From Chionis minor (Eukaryota > Chordata > Aves > Charadriiformes > Chionididae): a stretch of DNA of 64,000 bases. The notes under the pieces are model-generated. The model was not told the origin of the DNA and did no database searches. It worked only from the letters and a program-made list of their open reading frames with translations. The DNA lies in NCBI GenBank assembly GCA_013398295.1, contig VZSF01001351.1, forward strand, positions 1 to 64,000, in the 5' to 3' direction. A program made the position numbers and the translations under genes. Shown piece by piece: positions 24,554 through 36,800 of the stretch; positions within the stretch are counted from its first letter, which is position 1; each line of letters opens with the position of its first letter.

Positions 24554-26840
24554 ATTCCACATTAATCTATATTTACACTTTATTTTTGTTTTAGCTTTAA
24601 TATTAAAGCACTTCAAGGGAAGAACTAGTTACCATAACAACTACAATTTGGCATGTTTCAACTGTTTTATTTCTGTATGCAATTTAATAGCTTTGGCTTT
24701 TCAGTGGGTGAGCACATTTGGTTTAATGCTCTCTTCACGTTGATCGGTGTAGTGAGGACAGAACTGGTAACTCAAATGTGCAACTCCAAATTCTTTGCTG
24801 GAATTTCAGTACTGACAATTACAACTGAAATGTTTGAAAGGAGGAAGAAACAATTATAAGAGTATGAGAAAGTCATGAAGCAAAAAGACAAATATGATAG
24901 CTATTATGATCAGTGACGTAGATTGATCTTCAGTAAAGTCAAAGTTTTCTTTAATGCACAAGGAGTAACTTCAAAATGTAGCTATATGGAGTACTATTCT
25001 AGTAATGAGAATGGGTTTGAAACAAACTTTTTTTTAGAGTTAAAAGTGCCTGATTTTAAAAAGTCAAACTGCATGCAAATGAAAAAACACACTAGTTGGA
25101 ATTAAGGAGCAAGGACAATTAAGAAGTAAAGACAGAATATTTGCAAGTACTACAACAGCTGTTTACAGTCATGTTATGAAATGTTTTGGAATAAATTATA
25201 GATAAAAGTGTAATCAATGTTTAAAATAGTTTGTCATGTATATATGTGTCTTACAATGTAGTATATAATATGCATAAATGTAATTTAGATACAGTAAATA
25301 TTTAATAGCATAGTTATTATCCATACAATCTGAAAGATATAACAAAATCCAAGCAAAAAAAAACCTGGACAAATATTAGTATTAAACAACATAGCAAAAA
25401 ACTACTAGGTATAAGAATGTAACTTAAAAAAAAAAAGTAATGTTCAAATGCCATTTGTTATTATACATAAAACTATAATAAAGCAGAAAGGATACAAGTT
25501 AATTTGGGTTTTTTGCAAATACACCAAAACCAGAAAGTATTCCAGAGAGTCTAAGAAGCCAGATAGTGCTAAAAGTATAAAAAGGCTTCTTAATAGAAAA
25601 GCAGTATAAGCTCCTTAAGGAGTGTGAATTTTCTGTAGTGTTCAACAAATAGGATCCAGTTCTTGGCTTACCCTTCAGCAGTCTGACTATTAAAAATAAA
25701 TGGTACCTATGTTGGCTTCATTTTTGTTAAAACTAGAGCAATTTTTAAAATATACATTTTTTTCACATTACGTCTTCTAATAACAATTAGAATTACTGGG
25801 GTAGGGAGATAATGGGAAGTAAGTAATAGATAAGAAATAGAATACCTCAGAAACAGTTAATGTAAAAATCTTAAAAAAAACTAAGTACTTACGTGTGAAT
25901 CAACTTCAGTCAGAATTAAATCAACTCTATGGTGAAATAAAGAACAATAGTAAATATTTTCCTCATTTTAAGATATGCTTGTATCCTATAACTTTGACCA
26001 AAGAACATGACGCTAGTACAGCAGGTAATTTGTAAACCAGAATTTTCTGCTTTTAAGTACTCAATATAAAATTACCTTTGTGACCTTAGAGTCATGACAT
26101 GCTAGACTTCCATGAAAAGGAAGACACAGAACATTGTACATTCTGCCAACTGTCTTCTGGTTTAAAGTATCTAATGGCTGATAGAATCAAGAAAATTTAA
26201 ATAATTAAAGCATTTGGTTTTTTACCAATTAATTGACTAGAATAATTACCACACTCAACTTCCTTATCTGGTGTCTTCTCTATGCATTCTTTAATCACAT
26301 GGTCATATTCAGCTGGCTATGATTTTCTAAACAGCAGTTCATAATATTAAACTGCAGTTAATTAGAGACGGAAGGTAATCTTGGTAAGCTCAGCCTAAGG
26401 ATATTCTTTGATTTTAAAGGGTTGACTTCTTATCTGAGTTTGACAATAGGATTATTTAAATTTATATTGACTTTTGTCAAACTGTTCAAATGTGTAGCTC
26501 GTAGTTTAACTTATAGTTGCACGGACTTGTTAAAACAGATTTGCTAAGGTGAGAAAATAAACTCATTGCATGTTCTAACAATAATGAGCTGTGAGTTAGT
26601 GACAAGGAAGATGTAAGAATCTGAGGTGAATTTGTAACTTCCTTCTGTGCTTTGCTGAGAGATAATTCCTGAAGCAAGCTTCTTGGCACGGAAATTTTAC
26701 CTCTTTACTTTTCATACCTTCTGTCTCATTAGAAAAAGCTCAACCTCTTTTAATCTCTTGCCATGCTTGTTTCCTCCGTCTCTTATTGGTTTATCATTTT
26801 GCAGATCTGAAATTCTAAAAGCTCAAGGAAATTAAGAATA
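24554..26840. other. AT-rich spacer, no gene seen
   Basis: Very AT-rich, particularly 25140-25480. No repeat family or coding signal recognised. Confidence 0.55.
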
Positions 26841-26846
26841 AATGTG
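26841..26846. repeat. Target-site duplication, left copy (AATGTG)
   Basis: Immediately precedes the TG end of the LTR at 26847; identical to 27344-27349. Confidence 0.65.
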
Positions 26847-27343
26847 TGTCACAGGAGAACTTCTAGGTAGGGTAGAGGCAAGAACAGAAACACTCAGTGG
26901 TATGTAATTTAAAATTTGTTTACTAGGAAAGATGGATATAGTGGGTGTATCGCAGGTTTTTTCCCCCCTAAGCCTTTTATGGCACTTGCGCTCGTCTCTC
27001 ACAGACCAGGGCCCTAGTCCCTCTGGTCTAGTGTTGACCAGCACCATGGACCCAAGCGATGGGGCATTCACTCTAGCTGCTTGGTGGGCCTAAGTCCTGG
27101 CTGGTGGCCTGGCCCTTATGCATAGCATTTGCACCTCCGACTCAGCTTTCCCCGGAATCTTGGACACGGCAAGAGGGTAGTTGTTTTAAGTACGTATTGC
27201 TTTCTAAAGTCGACTGTTGGCAGAAGCTGGCAATGGCTTGACTAGTTGTGTGGCACCATGCTAGCCTCATTGACGTTCTCCATGCTGAAGGTCAATGAAT
27301 GGTTTTTGTAATGGTTTCTAACATGTTCTGGTTTCCCACCCCA
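26847..27343 (-). mobile_element. Solo LTR of an endogenous retrovirus
   Basis: The 497-bp block starts TGTCACAGGAGAAC and ends TTCCCACCCCA, and is bounded by AATGTG on both sides (26841-26846 and 27344-27349), a 6-bp duplication. Read on the minus strand it has a TATA-like CCATAAAAG (about 26991-26983) and, downstream, an AGTAAA poly(A)-signal variant near 26924-26919, giving a U3-R-U5 order. GC content is higher than in the flanks. A 6-bp duplication fits class II (ERVK-like) elements. I infer the family only broadly. Confidence 0.65.
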
Positions 27344-27349
27344 AATGTG
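27344..27349. repeat. Target-site duplication, right copy (AATGTG)
   Basis: Directly follows the CA end of the LTR at 27343. Confidence 0.65.
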
Positions 27350-29964
27350 ATAGAGAAGCGAGGAGTTAGCAACTGTTACCTACAGTTATCTATCAAAGTT
27401 AATCTATTGCTTTATTGCTCTTCCAGCTTGTATTGGATTAGGTTAGTGAGCCAGGACTGGGCAGATGTAGTAGAGTCTCACATACCTGGGGCTTTATGCT
27501 GTGACATGCATCTGCGCTACCTGATGATAATGACAAATAATTAACGATCTAAAGGGCTTTTCTGTTCTTTGCATTATACAAGACTTTTAGTGCATGCATA
27601 TGAGCTGCATATATGCCAGCTGCTGTGGGAAAACCATGTCTGGGGCAGAGATTCGGTGGCATAAATGGAAGTAGCCTTACCAGGATTTGGATAGCATCTG
27701 TTCTTTCAAGACTGTGATGCAAATGTTTAGAGTCTCATTGTTGAAGGACAAAGAAGGGGATACACATATGGGAAGCTGCAATTATGCTCATGTCTTCCCA
27801 CATGCATTCATATTCCACAAAGTGCAGAATCCATAAGAACAAAAGAAAAATGTCTTCTAATGGAGAAATTACATCTTTTCTTCAAAACCAAATTTTTCTG
27901 GTTTGCTGAGGAATTAAGATGTTCCTGCATATTTTCCACAAATTTGAGGTTTTTTTCTTCAGGTGTATTTACTTCTGGTTAAGTAAACTACCATAGTGAT
28001 TAATCAGAAGCCTTTGCCATGAATGATAAAAATACAATTTTATCTAAAGAAAAGTAAGATGGTGAGGCTATTTTACAATGAGACAATTAAGACAAATTTA
28101 GCTCAGTAACTTGACTGGCATACCAGTTGAGATTTCCTGTCTTTGCTTTTCACGTATCTTATGATTCTATTGTTTGTCGCATCTGTCGTTCAGCCAATTA
28201 AATTCACGTTGAGAACAACCATTGTGAGGGAAGAGAGTGTCATTCTAATGAGCTCCTATTATTGTTTACATTCTTGTACACTAACTGGACTTTCAAGAAA
28301 GTATTGGAACCTGACAGCAGAAGGAAAGTATTCTTGTTAGTGAAAACTCAGATGAAGACATTGCTGTCTTTGAGATGCTGAGATTTATCTTCACAAACTG
28401 TGAATGTGAGAGTGTCTTTGTTATTTGTATTGACATTTTGAATGAATGTAGTCAAATCAATATATTTCGGTGGAGGTGAATTTTTGGAAGTAAATGATGT
28501 GTTCAGGGTGTGAGAATGATTGTTTTAGTGTTGATCCAATATAAACTGCTTAGTGAGAGTTACACTATTAATTTCTATTACGTTATTCATTTAAAGCTAT
28601 TTATTTAAATGAAGAATATTTCTTTCTACATGACAAGCTTAAAGTCATTGACTTTTGTAAATTGTTACAAGTGAGAAATTAATGTCATATTCCATAAATG
28701 AGACAATCTTTTACTTACGTAACAGCAACCCCATTGGCTGACAAGTTGGAGACTGGATGAGGTTTAGAAAGAAGCAGCTGCTAGTGCTTTTATTAAAAAG
28801 CCGTGTTTCTGCTGACAAGAAATTCCCCAATTCATGTCGCTGCTGAATGGCAGTCTCCAGCAGAGTCCTGGGTAGAAATACTTTCTCGTGCTATTTGAAT
28901 TTTGAAGATTTCAAATTCTGTTTTTGCTTTTGCAGTGAGGCAAAACCAAACTTTTTGAAACATATGCGAACGAGGATGGCTTAGAAAAGGAGGAAGGTGA
29001 AAAAAAGCCCTGAATAGTTGATGGAACCATGCCTTACCTTACGTGCTGTACCTTGAGCTGCCACAAATGTGTTTAAATGCTCTAATCAATAGCAGAAGGT
29101 CATTCTTGAATAGATCTCTGTATTGGAGAGAGACTCCTATTATGTAAACATGTTGATGTTTATGTGATAGATCTGAAATATCTCTTTTTCAAATTAACAG
29201 TGAAATGGTTAATTTGAAAATGGTTAATGGTTGTTGGGAAAGGGTCTCCAGTAACAGAAACTATACTGTTCAACTGAGCAGCCTTTTTCTACATTTTAGT
29301 GCTTGCTAACAGAGAACACTATAACGTACATTTGTATATGCATGTATAAGCATCAAACCATTGGTACATCTGATACTAAAATAGGTTATTTCATAAAGCA
29401 GAACAGAAAGGCATTTTGCATACAAACTCATTGCTATGAGTAGGTTTTTCTTTCTTTTAAAAACAGAACAATTTTTTTCTTTTTAAAACAGAACAAACTT
29501 GAAAAGCAAAAGACTAACATAGTGTTCACAAGTGCATAAAATCCCTTTTTTCATGTTACAAAGACATTTATGTCCACAACACTTTGTAGTGTTACAAACT
29601 TCTCTGCTTAACTTTGTCTCAAATATTTTTTTAAGAGCAATGCTCAACTCATTTCACTTCCACTGACTCCAAGACACCTGTAATTCTCGACAGTGAAAGG
29701 TATCATACTACTGATAGAGATATGTAACTAATCCACATCTGTGGAACCTCAACCAGGAGGTAATTTACTACTGTTTTTGTTTTACAGAATATAACATCAG
29801 GAAATCATATTGGTCCTTCTGATCTTTTTTTTTTTAATTTATAGCTATGTATTTTATCAGCTGAATTGGAAGAATTAAATATATGAATGTAATCATATCA
29901 TTTTGCAAAACATACTGTAAATAAATATTACAACAGAGAGGGCATTCAACAACTGACAGCCCAT
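27350..29964. other. AT-rich spacer, no gene seen
   Basis: No repeat recognised. Around 28725-28800 an inverted CCAAT box (CCATTGGCTG) lies upstream of TTTATTAAAAAG, but nothing else supports a promoter there. Confidence 0.5.
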
Positions 29965-30125
29965 AAAAATACCATACTGGATCACATTAAAGGTCTATCT
30001 ATCTTGGCACCCTGCAGCAAGTAGTAGATGGGGAGGCAAGTAGCAGATCTGCCAAGCAGCTGGTCCTTTGGGTTTCTGTAGAGTATTCTAATTATAGGTG
30101 GATACCCAGCTATTCACTTGACTGA
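29965..30125 (-). mobile_element. Ancient CR1-type LINE fragment
   Basis: ACCATACTGGATCACATTAAAGGTCTATCTATCTTGGCACCCTG follows the reverse complement of the old amniote CR1 3' end (a phrase of the form CCATACTGG-TCAGACCAA-GGTC-ATCTAGCCCAG). Only the terminal part is recognisable. Confidence 0.5.
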
Positions 30126-30159
30126 CTGTCTGTGAGACGGTACCAAGTGAAGAAAAATT

Positions 30160-30235
30160 AAATTAAAACCAAACCAAAACAACCGTCCAACCAATCAGCC
30201 AAACAAGCAAACAAAACCCTCAAACCTCACAGTAC
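30160..30235. repeat. AAAC-rich low-complexity tract
   Basis: Runs of AAACC, AAAC and CAACC units directly before the plus-strand CR1 fragment at 30240. Probably a decayed simple repeat. Confidence 0.6.
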
Positions 30236-30239
30236 CAGA

Positions 30240-30839
30240 AAGAGTATCAGGAGAGAAGCGTGACCAGCAGGGCACGGGAGGTGATTCTCCCCCTCTACTC
30301 TGCGCTTGTGAGACCCCACCTGGAGTACTGTGTCCAGCTCTGGAGTCCTCAACATAGAAAGGACATGGAACTGTTGGAACAGGTCCAGCGAAGGGCCACT
30401 AAGATGATGAGAGGGATGGAGCACCTCTCCTATGAGGACAGGCTGAGAGAGCTGGGGCTGTTCAGCCTGGAGAAGAGAAGGCTCCGGGGAGACCTGATAG
30501 CAGCCTTTCAGTATCTGAAGGGAGCCTACAGGAGAGCTGGAGAGGGACTCTTTGTCAGGAAATCCAGTGATAGGCCAAGGGGTAATGGTTTTAAATTGGA
30601 AGAGGGGAGATTTAGATTAGATATTAGGAAGAAGTTCTTTACTGTGAGGGTGGTGAGGCACTGGAACAGGTTACCCAGGGAAGTTGTGGAGGCCCCATCC
30701 CTGGAAGTGTTTAAGGCCAGGCTGGATGGGGCTTTGAGCAACCTGGTCTAGTGAGAGGTGTCCCTGCCCGTGGCAGGGGGGTTGGAACTTGATGATCTTT
30801 AAGGTCCCTTCCAACTCTAACCATTCTATGATTCTATGA
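30240..30839 (+). mobile_element. CR1 LINE, 5'-truncated 3' end with octamer tail
   Basis: Carries the C-terminal part of ORF2 and a short 3' UTR ending GATGATCTTTAAGGTCCCTTCC ... CCATTCTATGATTCTATG, the avian CR1 signature of tandem octamers. It is 5'-truncated, as is usual for incomplete target-primed reverse transcription. The reading frame is still open, so this is among the youngest CR1 insertions in the window. Confidence 0.95.
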
Positions 30840-33800
30840 AAAGTGTGTTTTCCCAAATGGAACCAAAAACTAGTTTAAGAGTGTTCATTTCAATTTTGGC
30901 AAGTTCTGACTCAGATCTTAACACTTTTCACAGATCATATCTACAGAAGTAGAAAGCTTAAATATTTCCAGATCTTTCTCGGCTTTATGTAACAGAAACA
31001 GTACAGAGTTTAAAATTTTTCCTCTCTTCACTCTGAGGAGAAATAAGAGTACAGCTGTAGAAAATATAATCTCTATTGAAATCTAGTCTAGTTATGATTT
31101 CCTATTTAATCTGCTATAAAATTTAATGTAAAGACACACATACAGATGAATCTTTATCACAAATGCCTAAGGAACAGCGATACACTTTGTAAAGAATCAA
31201 TATTACAGTAGACTCATTCTCAAAATCCAGTCGCTCATACATAAGGTGATACACAAACTGTGAATGAAAGTTCATTTGCAACGTGACCTTGATAAATGCA
31301 GAGTGATGGAAGATTAACCTTCCAGACCCACAAAGTATTGTTTAAAAGAACTTCTAGTTCTCCATATATAGTTTGCCCAACTGTCAACCTCTTAATTTAG
31401 TGTGTAGCTTAACAGCAATTCTATGTTTAAATGACCTGGTTTCCACCAAGTGTTTTGGTTAACTCATCCATGAGGCAATGCTGAAAAGGATACATATTTT
31501 AATAAATACAGATTTATATGCTCTTATGAACTTATATTTGCACCCTAATTATTACAACAACAATAAAATCTTCGACTTTGCTGTATGTTCATGAAATGCA
31601 CAATCCTTGATATCAGACATGCTGGTTTTTTGGTTTTTTTTTTCAAAAAAATTTATTTTCATCCATATAAAGGCACAGAGATGAAAATGTTACAGATCTG
31701 AAGGCAGACAAAAGCTTTTTTAAATGAATCTGTGAAGAAGTATGTGTGAGCAGTATAAACAATCTGATCAATAGACAACAGAAAAGAAGCAGGAAAAGAA
31801 AATTAAAATTAAGGATGAAGGAGCTAACCTGGGAGCAGGGAACACAGTTAAGGTGTGCTTTGCTGTGCATCAGGAGCACAGGATCAATAAGGCCATTGCT
31901 TAAACTGAAAATAAGTTACTTGTGTAAATGTGCTTTATTGTTCTGGGCCTTTGTGATTATGTGGTTTCAAGACTTTTCTGCTGTTGTTCAGTTCTGCATT
32001 ACTTATCTTTTCTACAACTCATCAGTTTGCTTTTTGGGTTTTTTTTCCTGGAAAGCTGTTTTAAACCTACTTATCTATTTATATACATTTATCTATACTA
32101 TTTTATAGAAATATAAAATACAATAACCGAGCATGGGAAAAAACCTAATATTCAGTCTGTGTTATAGTCCCGTATATCAGGAAACAAGTAAACAAAGATA
32201 ACTTTGAGACAGGATAAAAGTCAGATGGTGACATGAGTTAAATCAGAGAGATCCATAAATTCATGTAGTCTCAGACTACAATTTGAGCTTTCACATTTTG
32301 TGAGAGACTTACTGAACTTAGAGGGCAGCAGTATCTGCTGATGCTCTCAGTTCTCCTTAATGATTCCTGTTAGATAGACTGTATCACTTACAGGTGTGTA
32401 AACTGAGAATAGTCAGCAAGAGGCCATAGTTCAGTCTTTCTCAACCAAGATGCTGTGAAACCTTGAACTGAATGGTAACTCATGGAAAAAGCCATCGCAT
32501 GCCAATCATACTGTAATTGTAGTGGCAAAGAAAATGCAAGCCCTTCTGTAAGATATACTTTGATCAAAATGAACATGCTAAGAGGTCAAAAATGCTACTT
32601 GTGAGGTGCAGGAACAAGTGGATTATGTATTGTATTTTTCTTCTTCCAGGACTGAAACAATACATAAAAATTTGTGTTTAATAACCGCTTGTTCTTAAGA
32701 GCTCAGAAAAGAGAACAGAAAGAATCAAAGAAAACCCACATTCTTCTGTAGTTCTAAATCTTATTTTTTGCAGAGAAAGGTCTTTGGATTTTTTTATATA
32801 CTTAAGAATCTATGAAACGGATGTGAAAAAATAATGAAACAAAGGCTGCAGATCAAAATGAGAAAAAGTCTGCTGAATCAGAGCAAAGTTCTTCCAGTCT
32901 AGAAAATCACAAGGTTGATCTTTACTTCACAGGCAATCAGGGTTGATTGAAAGACTATGTCCCTCTAACAGCAAATCTGGTGAAATGATGACCTCTGATT
33001 TTGACAGAAAACATCTGTGGGGTCCTTTGATAGAAAGCCGGAATTAGAAAAGGGACACCTTGTATACCAGAAGCTCTTTCCACGTTTGCAGATAACAGGT
33101 CTGCTTTACAATGACTTTGACTGGGTGATTGCTCATGTTAATGAGGTGTTGTGTGGAACCTCCTTCTTAAGTACTACATTAAGAAATGTGTGTTGAATCA
33201 TGTCCGATAGTATGATACTACTTTGCATTGGTCTTATGAAACATCACTTTCTCCAGTGTGTCCAGCAAGAGAAACAACAAATGGTTTAAAAGGACAGAGC
33301 CAGTCTTGGAAAACTTTTGATGACAAAGACCAAATGTGAAAGTTTTCAAATGATCTTCCGAGGCAATATCTTTTGAAAGATTAGAGGCCATGTCAAACTG
33401 TTGAACTCAGTACTCTAAGTCTGCTGTTGAGATTAGTTTTTCACCACATTTTATATAATGAACATATTTGTAGAGGCATTGTGGAGGAAGGGTGCCTTGT
33501 ATACCTATAGAAACAATCAGAATGAATATGATCATTCTGTCTCTTTTGCTTACACGTGCATATTACCTTTCCCTAGAGTGAACGGGCCAGATTAATTGGT
33601 CTTATTTCTGCTTCTTAAAGTGACCAACAATACTTTCTTTTTTAATTCCCCCTCAGTCTGCAAAGAAAGACTTTGTTCAGACTGATGGTAGAGAGAAACA
33701 AGAGAGAGGAATGGCCCTGTTTATTCCGGGTATATTTTTTAATGGATCAGGCATCCTGCATTTTCTATCAGCAGGTTTCATAGTGTGGTGGATTTAACCT

Positions 33801-36800
33801 TGATGTGGTTTAGCCCCAGCTGGTATCAAAGAACCTCATGGTCGTTTGCTCACTCCCCGCCTTCTGCGATGGGATGGGGGGAGAATAGGAAGAAAAATGC
33901 AAAACTCATGGGTTGACATAAAGGCAGTTTAGCAGAACAGCAAAGGAAAGAGGAAAACAACAACAACTGATAAAGGAATATACAAAATATGGTTATCGTA
34001 CAACGGCCCACTGACAAGAGCCTGGGAAGCCCCAGCCTGCTCTTCAGCGGCAGTTCCTGCCCCCAGTCAGCCGGCTCCCCAGGCTATATACAGAGCACCA
34101 TGTCATAGGGCATGGTTAGTGTGGGTCAGCCATCCTGGCTGTGTCCCATCCCAGCTTCTTGTGGAAATTAACCCTATCCCTGGACCCAGGACAGACTTTT
34201 AATAGATAATTAAGAATACATTATCTTAGAAGAACATGGGTATTTTAAATTTCGGAAAACTGGTCTTTGAGGATTAAATTCAGCTAGTGATACTAGAAAA
34301 AAACTGCTTATGCTTTTCATATTTTTTTTTCTATCTTTCAATTTAAATCTTTTTCCCTATGCCCTTAAAAGGATATTATAGTTCCTTTAGTTTAAATAAA
34401 TGAGGAAATAAGCGAGGAAAATATGAGGAAGTTGTGTGATTCATTGCAGTAGGTTCAACTCTCTTCTGAATTAGCTTTTATAGTTAAAATTTGAATGGTA
34501 TTTTGTACATATTACATTTTTATTATTCTGTTCATAATATACAAAAGATGATTTTCAAATGAGATTTTTGTGTGTTAAATGAGTATATCAATTAAAAGAT
34601 TGCTGGAATGTCCTGTGCATTAGATTTAGTGACTCCAGCTGTGGAATCAGAGTATCTGAGATACTAAAGCTCAAGAGCAAATGTAAATAAGAACACCCTT
34701 AACCTAACTAACCAACCTGTCAGAAAAGTGGCTGCGATGCAGAATCTCTTAACATTGGATAGTTGCCCTTGAAAATGCGTCTGAAATATTAAAGCACGTA
34801 TGTGAGCAACTATGGGAATTATTGAAGCAGAGGATAAAAACCAGTAAACAGTGGAGAGGTGATTTTTTTTTTTTTAAAAAAAAGATTTTATTCTTTCCCC
34901 TGTAAGTCCATGGGGTAAATTTGAATTTCTTTTTCAACAAGAGTCAATCCTTGCAAAAATAGAGGGAAGAGGATTTTCTCTGCTTCAAAAGGTTTTCTAA
35001 TGTTTTCCCAAGTTAACACTTAAAAGTGCTTCTTCTGAGGCTTGAGGAGAATTTTAAAATTGGAAAGACTGAACATCTGTCCCTTGTTCTAGAATTTGAA
35101 ATTTTACCCAATGGACTAAAGGCACTGTAACTCACTTCTCTGGTATAAAGATGTACCAACAGCTCAAGAGGGTCAAAATTTTTAACTAGTCTGGTTACTC
35201 CAGATGTTCTGCTGGCTTTTAGTCAGAGATGAGCTGTGAAAGTGTGTTTAAAGTGCTACATTTGCACTTTAAAATTACTAAATCACCTTTGAATGCATAG
35301 TTCATACATACAGCAGAAAGCAAATAAAAATTGAGCTGTTAGGATAAAGCAAATTTGTCAAGTGTCAGCTCTCACTAAATTTATAAAACAGACATCACAG
35401 GTTATATTATGCTGTATGCAGCAGAAAGAAATGTAAAAGAAATTAAAGCGTGAGTGATATTATTTTACAATTAATAAGAAATATAATTTTAGTAGGTAGT
35501 GATCAGTGGAGGATACGTCCTGTTGTCTGAATGTTTATTAACTGTGTCTAAAAATTCCACAGATACATTTTACCAAAGGTAAAATTACACTTCTGCTCTC
35601 ATTCTTGTACAAAGAGTACCATCTTGAAAGCGGTACTGGTAGGAAATTAGATCTCAGAGGAGCTTTTTTCTCTGTTTTCTTCTGTCTTTCCTATAAAAAG
35701 GAAACAGTTTACTGCACTTACCAGTCTACAGTAAATTACTTTATGTGCCGATTAACCATTTGGAAAGGCATACTCATGCATAAGGAAACTCTTACTTGAA
35801 ATAGGTAGACATCTCCAGTGACCATCTAAGACAGAATTTTAAAAGGTATACAGGAGCATGAAGCTGAAAAATGTCCTGGGGAAGAGAGGTGTATTAAGAC
35901 AATAGCTGCAGAATTGAAGCCAAAAAGAAAGAGATCTATGAAATCAGTAGAAATGTTTTTCAGTGTGCTAAACGTACTAAAAGTGTGCAAGCATCTAAAT
36001 CAGAAAAAAACTCCCTGCATTTCCACATATTTTGGGACAGAACTAAACTAAATTATCATCACTGAAACTACGAAATTCTGAAGTTCACGTCAGTTGTGAA
36101 GTTGTCCCTTTGCGTCACGCTTTGTGACAGTTTCAGTAGCTCTGTATGGTTTTCTTACATGAAATGAGAATATTAGGATAAAAATAATATGAATTATCTT
36201 GCAGAAAACTCATACTGCAGGACTAAGAAGATGTAATATCAAACATATCAACTTGATTAAAGGCAGCAATACAACGCAACTAAATATGGATGAGCTAAAA
36301 TTAGGAATCTCTATGTGAGGAAAACAAAATAGCTAGGAAAAGTTAAAATGTAAAGCATGTAAAATGTAAAGAGCTTTGATACAATTTGGCTTATTTTCAG
36401 AATAAAATAAAAAAGAAAGGGAAACAGTGATGACAAAAATAATCACACTCAAAATAGGTGTCAGAAGCACTTTTTTTCATGCAGAGAATGATAAATGTGT
36501 GAAACAGGCTGTCAGGCATAGTTGATCAGGCAAAGACACAGGGGTCATATGAGAAAAATGAGATGCTTTCCACTGGGGAGTGGAGTACTAAGAATGGATG
36601 AACTCGGACAGGCTGAATAACCTCTTTCATTCCCTGATGACATGTTATGTTATCCTCTCAGTTGTCTTTTCTGCAGTCATTTAATTGAAAAATTCATTCT
36701 GGCTGCAGCTTTGTAACATTGTCAGAGGACTTCCTAGTTCTGGTCTGGAATTTACATTCTGGTAATATATTTTGAAGACTGAATACCAGTGTAACATTAA